NCBI GenBank assembly: GCA_044508625.1
Contig: JBIQHJ010000023.1
Location: forward strand, 1 to 53,362
Source of the DNA: Castellaniella sp044508625
GTDB lineage: Bacteria; Pseudomonadota; Gammaproteobacteria; Burkholderiales; Burkholderiaceae_B
Reading direction: 5' to 3'
Length of the DNA stretch: 53,362 bases
Positions within the stretch are counted from its first letter, which is position 1, and each line of letters starts with the position of its first letter. Both the position numbers and the translations under genes were made by a program. The notes beneath the pieces are model-generated. The model saw only the letters and a program-made list of their open reading frames with translations. It searched no databases and was not told the DNA's origin. Shown here piece after piece: positions 17,731 to 26,114 of this stretch.

Positions 17731-17807
17731 CGGCTTTGCGGGCCTGCGCCATGCCGGCGCGAGGCCATGTGCGCCGGACGTCCCGGCGGCGGCCGGAATC
17801 CGGATCG

Positions 17808-18743
17808 CTACAGCAGCCTCACGGTGGGCCACCCGCCGGTTTCGGTCAGCCAGCGGATGGTGTTCTTGATCTCGGAAGCGATCAGCGCGGCGGCCGGGGA
17901 GAGCATTTCGGGCGAGATGGTGTACAGGTAGTTCCGGCGGCTGATGGAGGCGTCGGAGATCGCCAGGGCGCGCCATTCCTTGCCGCGTTCGCCTTCGAGC
18001 AGCAGCGCCGACATGGGTTTGATGGTGGCGCCCATGCCGGCATAGACGCAGCTCATCAGCAGGGACAGCGAGTCGATCTCGGCGACGATGTGGGAGGACA
18101 GATTGCGTGATTCCAGCTCGCTTTCGATGCGCTGGCGCAGGCCGTGCTTGCTGGTGGGAAGGATGAGGGGCAGTTCCGCCGCCTCGGCCAGCGTGATCTT
18201 GGTCCGGCGGGGGGCGACCAGCGGGCTGGAACGGGGCAGCAGGACGAAGAGTTCTTCTTCGATGATCGGGATGGCGCTGAGGTCCGAGCCGACGTTGGGC
18301 TTGAACAGGATGGCGATGTCGAGCTGGCCCAGCCGGATCATCTGGCTGAGGTGCCCGCTCATGCCCTCCACCACGTTCAGCAGGATGCGCGGGTATCGTT
18401 CGTGGATGCGGCGCACCAGCGGCAGGCCGAGGGCGGATACCGTCGTGGCGGGCAGGCCGACCGTCACCATCCCGTAGGTTTCCATGGTTTCCTGGCGGGC
18501 GATCGACAAGGCCTGGTCGAGCTGCCTGAGCATGAACTTGGCGTGGTGATAGAGAGCCAGTCCATTGTCGGTCGGGGCGACGCCTTTGGGCGAGCGCACG
18601 AGCAGCGGCTTGCCGACCTCGTCCTCGAGCTTGGTCAACTGCTGGCTGAGCGCGGGCTGGGCGATGAAGAGCTGGCGGGAGGCCTTGGTCATGCTGCCGC
18701 TTTCCACGATCTGGACGAAGTATTGGAGCTGTTTCAGGTTCAT
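17808..18743 (-). CDS. LysR-family transcriptional regulator
   Basis: A 311-residue LysR regulator. The winged helix-turn-helix covers residues 1-60 (MNLKQLQYFVQIVESGSMTK, then ALSQQLTKLEDEVGKPLLVR), followed by a two-lobed effector domain. The Met at 18743 opens the canonical LysR N-terminus; nine codons upstream are in frame but unlikely. It lies between the FAD enzyme gene and the ten-gene operon on the same strand. A dyad of LysR type 82 bp upstream of its own start (box C) and matching sites before three other genes suggest autoregulation and control of the whole minus-strand block. It resembles the NAC/CbbR-like group in overall layout, but the effector is unknown. Confidence 0.93.
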   Translation of the reverse strand: MNLKQLQYFVQIVESGSMTKASRQLFIAQPALSQQLTKLEDEVGKPLLVRSPKGVAPTDNGLALYHHAKFMLRQLDQALSIARQETMETYGMVTVGLPATTVSALGLPLVRRIHERYPRILLNVVEGMSGHLSQMIRLGQLDIAILFKPNVGSDLSAIPIIEEELFVLLPRSSPLVAPRRTKITLAEAAELPLILPTSKHGLRQRIESELESRNLSSHIVAEIDSLSLLMSCVYAGMGATIKPMSALLLEGERGKEWRALAISDASISRRNYLYTISPEMLSPAAALIASEIKNTIRWLTETGGWPTVRLL

Positions 18744-18876
18744 TTCCGATCCCCGGAGGATGCCGTTCACGGGCGGCCATGATGGCCGCCGGCGCGAGGG
18801 ACGAGCGATGGCGCCGCCAGCGATATAAGCTAAACGTATAGCGTCGCATCGACCGTCCGATCCCGCAAGTGGGGGA
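18744..18876. promoter_or_regulatory. Intergenic region upstream of the LysR gene
   Basis: This 133-bp gap between the FAD enzyme gene and the LysR gene contains box C. An ATG-containing extension of the LysR frame exists but has no support. No terminator hairpin for the FAD gene is obvious. Confidence 0.4.
18825..18839. promoter_or_regulatory. LysR-type operator candidate (box C)
   Basis: ATAAGCTAAACGTAT, 82 bp upstream of the LysR start. Box and right flank (TATAAGCNNAACGTATAGCGTC) are nearly the same as box D at 20764, including the AGCGTC that follows the dyad. It satisfies T-N11-A and would serve autoregulation. Confidence 0.6.
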
Positions 18877-20646
18877 TTACTTGGATGGCGTGGAAGCGGG
18901 CGATTCCTGTTGCGCGGCGTGCCGCGCCGCCAGATAGCCGAAGGTCATGGCCGGGCCGAGCTGGGCGCCGGCCCCCGGGTATTCGCCGCCGAACACCGAG
19001 TCCATGTCGGCGCCGCAGGCGTACAGGCCGGGGATGGGACGGCCGTCCTCGTCCAGGACCCTGGCGTCGGCGCCGGTGCGCAGGCCCAGGCTGGTGGCCA
19101 GCGGGGTGGGGTAGACGCGCACCCCGTAGAACGGCGGGGTGGCGATGGGGCCCAGGCAGGGATTGGGCTGGTGGGCCTCGTCGCCGTTGTTCCGGTCGTA
19201 GAGGCTCTCGCCCTTGTGGAAGTCCGGGTCCTCGCCCCTCCTGGCGTATTCGTTGAAGGTTTCCACCGTCCGGGCGAGGCCCGCGGGGTCGACGCCGGCC
19301 TGCCGCGCGAGGTCGGCCAGGGTCCGGCCCTCGATCAGGTAGCCGCTGCGGACGTGGCGGCGCAGGCCCACGGAGTGCGGCCAGATCATGCCCAGGCCGT
19401 ATTTCCACAGGAAGCGGCGGTCGCAGACCAGCAGGGCGGGGATCGAGGGGGTGTCGCGGTGCGCGGCGTACATGCCGCGCGTGAACTCGTGGTAGGACGC
19501 GGCCTCGTTGACGAAGCGCCGGCCGGCGGCGTTGACCGCGATGAGGCCCGGCTTGGCGCGGTCCAGGACGATGTGGGGATATACGGCGGTCGAGCCGTCC
19601 CGGCGTGTCGCGATCGAGCTGGGGAACCACAGGGCGTTGTCGCCGGCGGCGCGACCGAGGGCCGCGCCGGCCTCCAGCCCGAGACGGATGGTTTCGCCGG
19701 TGCAGGCTTCTCCGGCCGGGGTGTGCCGCGGCGTGGGCGCGGGCAGGTAGCGTTCGCGCCACTGGGGATCGGCGGGAAAGCCGCCGCCCGCGAGGATCAC
19801 GCCGCGCCGGGCGTGCAGGGCGCGCTTTTCGCCCCGGTGGCTCACGACGACCCCCCGGACGGCGCCGTCGGCCGTGAGCAGCCGCGCCGTCCGGGCCTCG
19901 AGGAGGATGTCCACGCCCCGGTCGAGCAAGCCTTTGTATAGCCGCGCCGCGAGCGCGTTGCCCAGGACCAGCCGCGTGCCCCGCGGGTGGCGCAGGCGGT
20001 CGGCGAACAGGCGCGCGAGCAGCGTGGCGCCCAGCCGGATGGCGTCCCAGGAGGCCGGCCCGCGCAGCAGGCGGGCCGCCTCGCCCCGGGTGACCATCAG
20101 GCCGCCGGGCAGCATGAGTTCCCTGAGCGGCCAGCGGACTTTTTCGAAGTGGGCGCCGAGCAGGCGGCCGTCGAAGGCCAGGGGCTCGAGGGGACGGCCG
20201 CCGGTCGCCGCCCCGGGCAGGTCCTGGCGATAGTCGGGATGATGGGGGTAGGCCCTGAAGCGCACGCCGCTGCGCGCCTCCAGGTATTCGACCATGCGCG
20301 GGCCCTGGGCGACGAAGGCCTCGCGCAGCGACCGGTCGGCGCGTTCGCCGACCAGGGCATCCAGGTACGCCATGGCGCGGGCGGCGTCGTCCGCCGCCCC
20401 GAGCGCGCGCTGGTGGGGGTTGTCGGGGATCCAGACCGTGCCCGAGGAGGTGGCGGTGGTGCCGCCGATCCAGCCGGTGCGCTCGATGAGCGCGACGCGC
20501 AGTCCCTCGAGGGCGCCGACCAGCGCGGCGGTCATGCCGCCGGCGCCCGCGCCGAGGACGATCAGGTCGAAGGTGTCGGCGGGCGCGCCGTCCGGCGTGG
20601 AGGATGCCGCGCCGGCGGGCCGCCGGGTGTCGGGTGTGGCGTTCAT
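18877..20646 (-). CDS. FAD-dependent oxidoreductase (3-ketosteroid dehydrogenase/fumarate reductase family)
   Basis: A 589-residue flavoprotein. A short polar N-terminal stretch precedes DLIVLGAGAGGMTAALVG (about residues 27-44), then ERTGWIGGTTATSSGTVWIP, and the C-terminal motif GLYACGADMDSVFGGEYPGAG. The SSGTVWIP segment and length resemble 3-oxosteroid 1-dehydrogenases, though the true substrate may be any activated acid or ketone. It is a single gene on the minus strand with LysR box D 118 bp upstream. Codon use is very GC-rich, like its neighbours. Confidence 0.9.
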   Translation of the reverse strand: MNATPDTRRPAGAASSTPDGAPADTFDLIVLGAGAGGMTAALVGALEGLRVALIERTGWIGGTTATSSGTVWIPDNPHQRALGAADDAARAMAYLDALVGERADRSLREAFVAQGPRMVEYLEARSGVRFRAYPHHPDYRQDLPGAATGGRPLEPLAFDGRLLGAHFEKVRWPLRELMLPGGLMVTRGEAARLLRGPASWDAIRLGATLLARLFADRLRHPRGTRLVLGNALAARLYKGLLDRGVDILLEARTARLLTADGAVRGVVVSHRGEKRALHARRGVILAGGGFPADPQWRERYLPAPTPRHTPAGEACTGETIRLGLEAGAALGRAAGDNALWFPSSIATRRDGSTAVYPHIVLDRAKPGLIAVNAAGRRFVNEAASYHEFTRGMYAAHRDTPSIPALLVCDRRFLWKYGLGMIWPHSVGLRRHVRSGYLIEGRTLADLARQAGVDPAGLARTVETFNEYARRGEDPDFHKGESLYDRNNGDEAHQPNPCLGPIATPPFYGVRVYPTPLATSLGLRTGADARVLDEDGRPIPGLYACGADMDSVFGGEYPGAGAQLGPAMTFGYLAARHAAQQESPASTPSK

Positions 20647-20763
20647 CGCGATGTCTCGATGCGTGTGTGGGGCCGGGACGCGGGACCTGGCCCGCGCAGG
20701 GGGGATGGAGCGATTCTAGGGGCGCGCGCCCGCGAATGAAAGCAGCTTTTTTCTCTGGAGGAT

Positions 20764-20778
20764 ATAAGCAGAACGTAT
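20764..20778. promoter_or_regulatory. LysR-type operator candidate (box D)
   Basis: ATAAGCAGAACGTAT lies 118 bp upstream of the FAD enzyme start. It shares both half-sites and the following AGCGTC with box C, and TTTTTT...GGAGGAT on its left with box B. Confidence 0.6.
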
Positions 20779-20835
20779 AGCGTCCCCCCGCACCCGGGAC
20801 ATCCCTCCTCCAGTCTCGCGAACCACCTCCTTTGC

Positions 20836-20851
20836 CTAGGGTAGACCCTAG
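20836..20851. promoter_or_regulatory. Perfect 7-2-7 palindrome
   Basis: CTAGGGT-AG-ACCCTAG, two 7-bp arms around 2 bp, lies mid-way in the divergent region. The spacing is that of NarL/FixJ-type response regulator sites. A near copy (TAGGGA-CT-TCCCTA) occurs at 48681-48694. The binding protein is unknown. Confidence 0.4.
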
Positions 20852-20894
20852 ATTCCGTTCCCCGACGAATCCTTTAAGATTGTCGACATGCAGG

Positions 20895-20909
20895 TGTATA
20901 CAAAGAAAT
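20895..20909 (+). promoter_or_regulatory. GntR-type operator candidate (site 1)
   Basis: TGTATACAAAGAAAT lies about 130 bp upstream of the first binding-protein gene. It matches TGTATACGGAGATAT at 33364-33378 in 12 of 15 positions. The GTATAC core fits the TNGTNNNACNA-like sites bound by many FadR/FCD-type GntR regulators, and such a gene is at 29429. Confidence 0.45.
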
Positions 20910-21040
20910 CCAACAGAATCTCATTAGCTGTGCCTGGTCTTTCAAGGCCTCGCTGGGTGGACATGCAGGCGCTTTGGTTGGTGATCCGGCTGGCGCGGAT
21001 CCCCAGGCGGTGGTTTACATCACGTACTCGGAGGCATCCC

Positions 21041-22222
21041 ATGATTCGCAAGATTTCCGCCGCTGCGCGCTTTTCCTGTGCACTGGCGGCCATTGCCGCC
21101 GTGTGCGGCCCGGCCTCGGCCCAGGAGACGCTCAAGCTCGGGACGCTCGTCACGCTGTCCGGTCCGGGCGCCGCCTGGGGCCTCGCGATGAAAAACGGCG
21201 CCGAGCTCGCCGCCAATCAGGTCAACGCCCAGGGCGGGCTCGAGGTGGGCGGGAAAAAGTACAAGGTGGAAATCATCGCCTATGACGACAAGTACCAGGC
21301 CAATGAGGCGGTGACGGTCGCCAACCGCCTCATCCACGAGGACCAGGTCAAGTACATGATTGGCCCCATGGGGTCCGCCCCCGCCGCGGCGGTGCAGCCC
21401 CTGACGGAAAAAAACGGCGTGATCACCGTCATGATGGCGTTCACGCCCAAGGCGCTGGGCGCGGACAAGCCCTACAGCTACCGGGTCGTGGCCACCACGC
21501 TCGAGATGTCCCAGCCGCAGATCGACTGGCTGGTCAGGACGCAGGGCGTCAAGAAGGTGGGCGGCTTGTTTCCCAATGACGAGACGGGCCAGTCCATATC
21601 GCTCGACCTGAAGAAATCCTACCGGCAAGCCGGGGCCGATCTGGCGGCGATCGAATTGTTCGAACGGGACCGCGTGGACTTCGTGCCGCTGCTGACCAGG
21701 ATGCTGGCACAGGGCATCGATGCGATCGAGCTCGACGGGAATTCACCGGTCACGGCGGGCTTGATCGTCAAGCAGGCGCGTGAGCTCGGATTCACCGGCA
21801 AGATCGTCAGGACGGCCGGCCCGGCCACCGTCGACATCGTCAATGTGGCGGGCAAGGCGGCTGCCGAGGGCATGCTGGTGCATACCCCCCTGAATCCCGA
21901 GCGTCCGTCGACGAAGGCGTACATGGACCTGTACCAGGCGACGTACAAGTCCCCGATGAACGGGTTCAGCCCCTCGTTCTATGACGGCGCAAACATGCTG
22001 TTCGAGGCCATGCGCAGGGCCGGCACCGTCGCGGATTCCAGAAAGGTCAGCCAGGAACTCGAAAACATCAAGGATTTCCCCGGCGCCCTGGGGACCCTGA
22101 ACTGGACCGGGAAAGCCCTCTACGGCATCGATCACCAATTGGATTTTCCCTTTTATGTCGCCGAGGTCGTCGATGGCGCGGAGGTGATACGCGCCACCTG
22201 CTCGGTGGAGAAATGCGAATAG
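21041..22222 (+). CDS. HAAT-family periplasmic binding protein, tandem copy 1
   Basis: A 393-residue Peripla_BP_6 protein. ATG 21041 is chosen because GGAGG lies seven bases before it and a Sec signal begins there (MIRKISAAARFSCALAAIAA, cleavage after ASA), giving mature QETLKLGTLVTLSGPGAAWG. It ends in ATCSVEKCE, with two cysteines that could form a disulfide. The next gene is a close paralogue, about four residues in five identical by eye over the mature protein. It heads the operon that continues with LivH, M, G and F. Confidence 0.93.
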   Translation: MIRKISAAARFSCALAAIAAVCGPASAQETLKLGTLVTLSGPGAAWGLAMKNGAELAANQVNAQGGLEVGGKKYKVEIIAYDDKYQANEAVTVANRLIHEDQVKYMIGPMGSAPAAAVQPLTEKNGVITVMMAFTPKALGADKPYSYRVVATTLEMSQPQIDWLVRTQGVKKVGGLFPNDETGQSISLDLKKSYRQAGADLAAIELFERDRVDFVPLLTRMLAQGIDAIELDGNSPVTAGLIVKQARELGFTGKIVRTAGPATVDIVNVAGKAAAEGMLVHTPLNPERPSTKAYMDLYQATYKSPMNGFSPSFYDGANMLFEAMRRAGTVADSRKVSQELENIKDFPGALGTLNWTGKALYGIDHQLDFPFYVAEVVDGAEVIRATCSVEKCE

Positions 22223-22271
22223 CTGGAGCCCCATACTTTTTCCCGCGCCCCACACTTATCGGAGACAAATC

Positions 22272-23456
22272 ATGGTGACACGTAGAATTTCCCTGACGTT
22301 CGGCGCCGCGCTGGTCGTGGCGGCATTCACAGGCCTGCCGGCCGGCGCCTCGGCCCAGGAAACCCTCAAGATCGGTGCGATGGTGACCCTCTCGGGTCCG
22401 GGCGCCGCATGGGGCCTGGCCATGAAGAACGGCGCGCAGATCGCCGCCGACGAGGTCAATGCCAAAGGCGGCCTCGAGGTCGCGGGCAAGAAATACAAGG
22501 TGGAAATCATCGCCTATGACGACAAATACCAGGCCAACGAGGCCGTGACGGTCACCAACCGCCTCGTGCACGAGGACAAGGTCAAGTACATGATCGGGCC
22601 TCTGGGCTCGGCCCCCGCCGTCGCCGTGCTGCCGATCACCGAAAAGAACAAGGTCATCACGATCATGATGGCTTTCACGCCCAAGGCACTCGGTCCGGAC
22701 AAGCCGCATAGCTTCCGCGTCTGCATCACCACCGCCGAGGTCTCGCAGCCGCAGATCGACTGGATCGTGAAAAGCCGGAATCTCAAGAAGGTCGGGGGGC
22801 TGTTTCCCAACGACGAGTCCGGCCAGGTCATCGCCAAGGACCTCCAGAAGGCCTACCAGCATGCGGGGGCGGACCTGGTGGCCGTCGAGCTGTTCGAGCG
22901 TGACAGAGTCGACTTCGTGCCCCTCTTGACCCGCATGTTCGCCAAGGGCATCGATGCGATCGAGCTGGACGGGAATTCCCCGTCGACGGCCGGCCTGATC
23001 GTGAAGCAGGCCCGCGAGCTGGGATTCACCGGCACGATCGCGCGCACGGGCGGCCCCGCGACGGCCGACATCGTCAACGTGGCCGGCAAGGAGGCCACCG
23101 AAGGGATGCTGGTCCATACGCCCCTGAATCCGGGGCTGCCGTCGACGAAGGCGTACATGGACCGGTACCAGGCGACGTACAAGTCCCCGATGAACGGATT
23201 CAGCCCCTCGTTCTATGACGGCGCAAACATGCTGTTCGAGGCGATGCGCCGCGCCGGGACGGTGAGCGATACCGACAAGGTCAGCCACGAGCTCGAAAAC
23301 CTGAAGGACTTCAGCGGCGCCCTCGGCACGCTGAACTGGACGGGCAAGCAGAGCTACGGGATCGATCACCAGCTCAATATCCCGTTCTACGTCGCCGAGG
23401 TCGTCGATGGCGCGGAGGTGATACGCGCCACCTGCTCGGTCGACAAATGCGAATAG
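22272..23456 (+). CDS. HAAT-family periplasmic binding protein, tandem copy 2
   Basis: A 394-residue paralogue of the preceding gene, 49 bp downstream, with its own ribosome site (GGAGACAAATC before ATG) and Sec signal ending ASA-QETLKIGAMVTL. Differences cluster in surface stretches, while the last third is almost unchanged; a 50-base block (23391-23440) is identical to 22157-22206. Two binding proteins feeding one LivHMGF set would widen ligand range or affinity. Both ORFs are intact, so neither is a decayed copy. Confidence 0.93.
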   Translation: MVTRRISLTFGAALVVAAFTGLPAGASAQETLKIGAMVTLSGPGAAWGLAMKNGAQIAADEVNAKGGLEVAGKKYKVEIIAYDDKYQANEAVTVTNRLVHEDKVKYMIGPLGSAPAVAVLPITEKNKVITIMMAFTPKALGPDKPHSFRVCITTAEVSQPQIDWIVKSRNLKKVGGLFPNDESGQVIAKDLQKAYQHAGADLVAVELFERDRVDFVPLLTRMFAKGIDAIELDGNSPSTAGLIVKQARELGFTGTIARTGGPATADIVNVAGKEATEGMLVHTPLNPGLPSTKAYMDRYQATYKSPMNGFSPSFYDGANMLFEAMRRAGTVSDTDKVSHELENLKDFSGALGTLNWTGKQSYGIDHQLNIPFYVAEVVDGAEVIRATCSVDKCE

Positions 23457-23492
23457 GCGGCGTGGCCCGCCGGCTTTGAAAAGGGGCAAATC

Positions 23493-24362
23493 TTGAGTCT
23501 GAGCATGTTGATCGCGCAGGCCACCGTCAATGGATTGGTGGTCGGCCTGCTCTATCTTTTCATGGCGGTGGGCTTCACGCTCGTGTTCGGCGTCATGCGC
23601 ATGGTGAACTTCGCCCATGGCGAGTTCTACATGCTCGGGGCCTTCAGCGCCTACGTGCTGACCACCGGCCTGCACCTGCCGTTCCTGGTTTCCGTCGTGC
23701 TGACCCTGGTGGCGGCCATCGTGGTCGGCGGCCTGCTCGAATACCTGATCCTCAAGCCGCTGCGCAAGGACGAGCTCAACGGCATGATCGTGACGATCGG
23801 CCTGGCCATGGTGCTGCAGAACGGCGCCTTGCTCGTCTTCGGGCCGGATCCCCTGTCCATGCCGGCAGTCATCACGGGCACGACCAGGATCGGCTCGATC
23901 GTCATCCCGAATTCCCGGGTCTACGTGGTGGTCTTCGCGGTCATCATCCTGGCCTTGCTGTACGTGTTCCTGCGGTATTCGCGCTCGGGGCGGGCATTGC
24001 GCGCGGTGGTCGAGAGCTTCCAGATCGCATCCATCCAGGGGATTCCCGCCAGGGTGTTCTATCCCTTGGGATTCGGCCTGGGGGTGGGCCTGGCGGCCGT
24101 CGCGGGGGCCCTGATGGCGCCCTTGTTCGTGGTCTCGGCATTCAACGGGACGACGCCCCTGCTCAAGGCGTTCATCGTGGTCATTCTCGGGGGGCTCGGC
24201 AGCATTCCGGGCGCGGTGGTGGCGGGCCTGGCGCTCGGGCTGATCGAAAGCTACGCCGGCCTGTTCTTCAAGAGCAGCACGGCGGACATGATCATATTCC
24301 TGGTGGTCATCGTCATGCTGGTCCTGATGCCCAGAGGCTTACTGGGAAAGGGCGATGTCTGA
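23493..24362 (+). CDS. Branched-chain amino acid-type ABC permease, LivH family
   Basis: A 289-residue LivH-type permease (ATVNGLVVGLLYLFMAVGFTL, VNFAHGEFYMLGAF). The start is taken as TTG at 23493 because AAGGGG lies six bases upstream; an in-frame ATG at 23505 would be too far from it. It overlaps the next gene by 8 bases. It belongs to the unfused HAAT system served by the two tandem binding proteins. Confidence 0.92.
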   Translation: MSLSMLIAQATVNGLVVGLLYLFMAVGFTLVFGVMRMVNFAHGEFYMLGAFSAYVLTTGLHLPFLVSVVLTLVAAIVVGGLLEYLILKPLRKDELNGMIVTIGLAMVLQNGALLVFGPDPLSMPAVITGTTRIGSIVIPNSRVYVVVFAVIILALLYVFLRYSRSGRALRAVVESFQIASIQGIPARVFYPLGFGLGVGLAAVAGALMAPLFVVSAFNGTTPLLKAFIVVILGGLGSIPGAVVAGLALGLIESYAGLFFKSSTADMIIFLVVIVMLVLMPRGLLGKGDV

Positions 24363-25332
24363 AATGGTCAAGAAAATGGATCGAAGGGCGTGGGGGCTCA
24401 AGCCCAGCGGCCTGTACGCCGGGCTTCTTTTGCTGCTCTGCCTGGCCGCATGGCCCGCCTTGATGGGGCCTTACGTCCTGCACGTCGCCATCCTGGTGTG
24501 CCTGAACATCCTCATCGTCAATGGCCTTTCCATCATCGAGCGCGCGGGCCAGCTTTCCTTCGGCCATTCGGCGTTCGTCGCGTTCGGGGCCTATGGGTCC
24601 GTGCTGATGTCCATGCATTTCGGACTGAGCCCGATGGCGGGCGGCGTGCTCGCCCTCATCCTGGCCGCGATCATCGCGCTGGTTCTCGGAGGCGTCATCC
24701 TGCGGCTGAAGGGCGTGTACTTCGTCCTCGTGACCTTTGCGTTCGCGGAACTGACCCGGCTGGCATTGATGGACTGGGCGGACCTCACGGGCGGCGCCAA
24801 TGGGATCGCCGCCATTCCGGCTTTCGAGCTGTTCGGGTACGCCTTCGACACGCGGCCCCGCTTTTATGGCCTGGTCCTGGTGGCCGTGGCCTTTTCGATC
24901 ATCCTGACGTATCGCATCTTCAGGAATCCGCTGGGCGAGGCGTTCAGGGCGGTGGCCGAGAACGGCGCGCTGGCGGAATCCACGGGCTTGAGCGTCTACC
25001 GGCTGCAACTGCTCGCCTTCATCATCGGCTGCATGCTGGCCGCGCTGGGGGGCGTACTGATGGCGCGCTATATCGGCTTTGTATCGCCGGAGTCGTTCAA
25101 CCTGAACGTATCGGTCGGCCTGGTGACCATGCTGGTGATCGGGGGGCGCGGCTCATTGTGGGGGCCGGCCGTCGGCGCCATCGTCCTCACCACCCTGCCC
25201 GAGGTCTTTCGCGGCGCACTGCAGACGCAGCATATCTTTTACGGGATCGCGCTCATCCTGATTCTGAGATTCCTGCCCGGCGGCCTTGCCGGGGTGCCGG
25301 GCCTTCTCAGGGGACGTCAAAAGGTTTCATGA
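24355..25332 (+). CDS. Branched-chain amino acid-type ABC permease, LivM family
   Basis: A 325-residue LivM-type permease with the family segments ERAGQLSFGHSAFVAFGAYG and WADLTGGANGI. It begins inside the end of livH and ends with TGA overlapping the ATG of livG. Unlike the two other HAAT systems in this window, it is not fused to its ATPases, so the fusions are not a general feature of this strain's transporters. Confidence 0.93.
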   Translation: MSEMVKKMDRRAWGLKPSGLYAGLLLLLCLAAWPALMGPYVLHVAILVCLNILIVNGLSIIERAGQLSFGHSAFVAFGAYGSVLMSMHFGLSPMAGGVLALILAAIIALVLGGVILRLKGVYFVLVTFAFAELTRLALMDWADLTGGANGIAAIPAFELFGYAFDTRPRFYGLVLVAVAFSIILTYRIFRNPLGEAFRAVAENGALAESTGLSVYRLQLLAFIIGCMLAALGGVLMARYIGFVSPESFNLNVSVGLVTMLVIGGRGSLWGPAVGAIVLTTLPEVFRGALQTQHIFYGIALILILRFLPGGLAGVPGLLRGRQKVS

Positions 25333-26114
25333 TGGCAGCGGAATTTCTGAGTGTCAGCAATCTGACCAAGCAATATGGCGGCCTCGCGGCAGTCAAGAAC
25401 CTCGGGTTCTCGGTGGGCAAGGGCGAGATCGTAGGCCTGATCGGCCCGAACGGGGCGGGCAAGACCACGGCCTTCAATCTGATCGGCGGCGCGGTCAGGT
25501 GCACGGCCGGCAAGGTGGTCTTCCAGGGCACCGACATCACGAACCGCGCGCCGAGCCGGGTCACGGTGGCGGGCCTGGCCCGGACTTTCCAGTCCACGTC
25601 CACCTATGGCGACATCTCGGTCGAGAGGAATCTCTATCGGGGGCTGCTCTCGCGCATCCAGTCGTCCGTCGTCCGCAGGCTGGTGGGACGCCGGGAGGGG
25701 ATGGTGCCCAATGAGCGGATCCAGATCGAGATCGACAGGCTGCTCGACATGGTCGACATGCGGCGCTGGCGGGACGTCGAGGCGGGATCGCTGGCGTATG
25801 GATTGCAGAAACGCCTGGGCATCGCGATCGCGCTGGCGTCCCGGCCGTCGATGCTGCTGCTGGACGAGCCCGCGGCCGGCCTGAATCATGAGGAATGCCG
25901 CGAGCTCACCGCGCTCTTGCGCTCGCTGCAGACCGATCATGGCCTGACGCTGCTGCTGGTCGAGCACCACATGGCCATCGTCATGGAGCTCTGCGACCGG
26001 ATCATCGTGCTGGTGCAGGGCGAAAAGATTGCCGAAGGCACGCCCGCCGAGGTCAGGGAGAATCCGGCCGTCATCGAGGCCTACCTGGGAGCACCCGAAT
26101 ATGCGCATGCTTGA
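25329..26114 (+). CDS. HAAT transporter ATPase, LivG family
   Basis: A 261-residue ABC ATPase with Walker A GPNGAGKTTAF, signature-region LAYGLQKRLGIAIAL and Walker B LLLDEPAAGL. The signature departs from LSGGQ (AYGLQ), as is usual for LivG proteins. The start is the ATG overlapping the livM stop; a second ATG follows at 25332. The same frame is open upstream but that part shadows livM. Confidence 0.92.
   Translation: MMAAEFLSVSNLTKQYGGLAAVKNLGFSVGKGEIVGLIGPNGAGKTTAFNLIGGAVRCTAGKVVFQGTDITNRAPSRVTVAGLARTFQSTSTYGDISVERNLYRGLLSRIQSSVVRRLVGRREGMVPNERIQIEIDRLLDMVDMRRWRDVEAGSLAYGLQKRLGIAIALASRPSMLLLDEPAAGLNHEECRELTALLRSLQTDHGLTLLLVEHHMAIVMELCDRIIVLVQGEKIAEGTPAEVRENPAVIEAYLGAPEYAHA

Larger units (their letters stand above)
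20647..21040. promoter_or_regulatory. Divergent intergenic region (394 bp) between the two catabolic blocks
   Basis: It separates the minus-strand FAD gene from the plus-strand binding protein gene. In order it holds LysR box D (20764-20778), a perfect 7-2-7 palindrome CTAGGGT-AG-ACCCTAG (20836-20851), and a candidate GntR site TGTATACAAAGAAAT (20895-20909). The frame of the downstream gene is open from 20888, but the natural signal peptide starts at 21041. No RNA gene was recognised. Confidence 0.6.

Noticed and set aside
24390..26114. A 574-codon frame suggesting a LivM-LivG fusion in the third transporter
   Set aside because: The upstream part is an out-of-frame reading of livM. LivG starts at the ATGA overlap at 25329, so this system is unfused.
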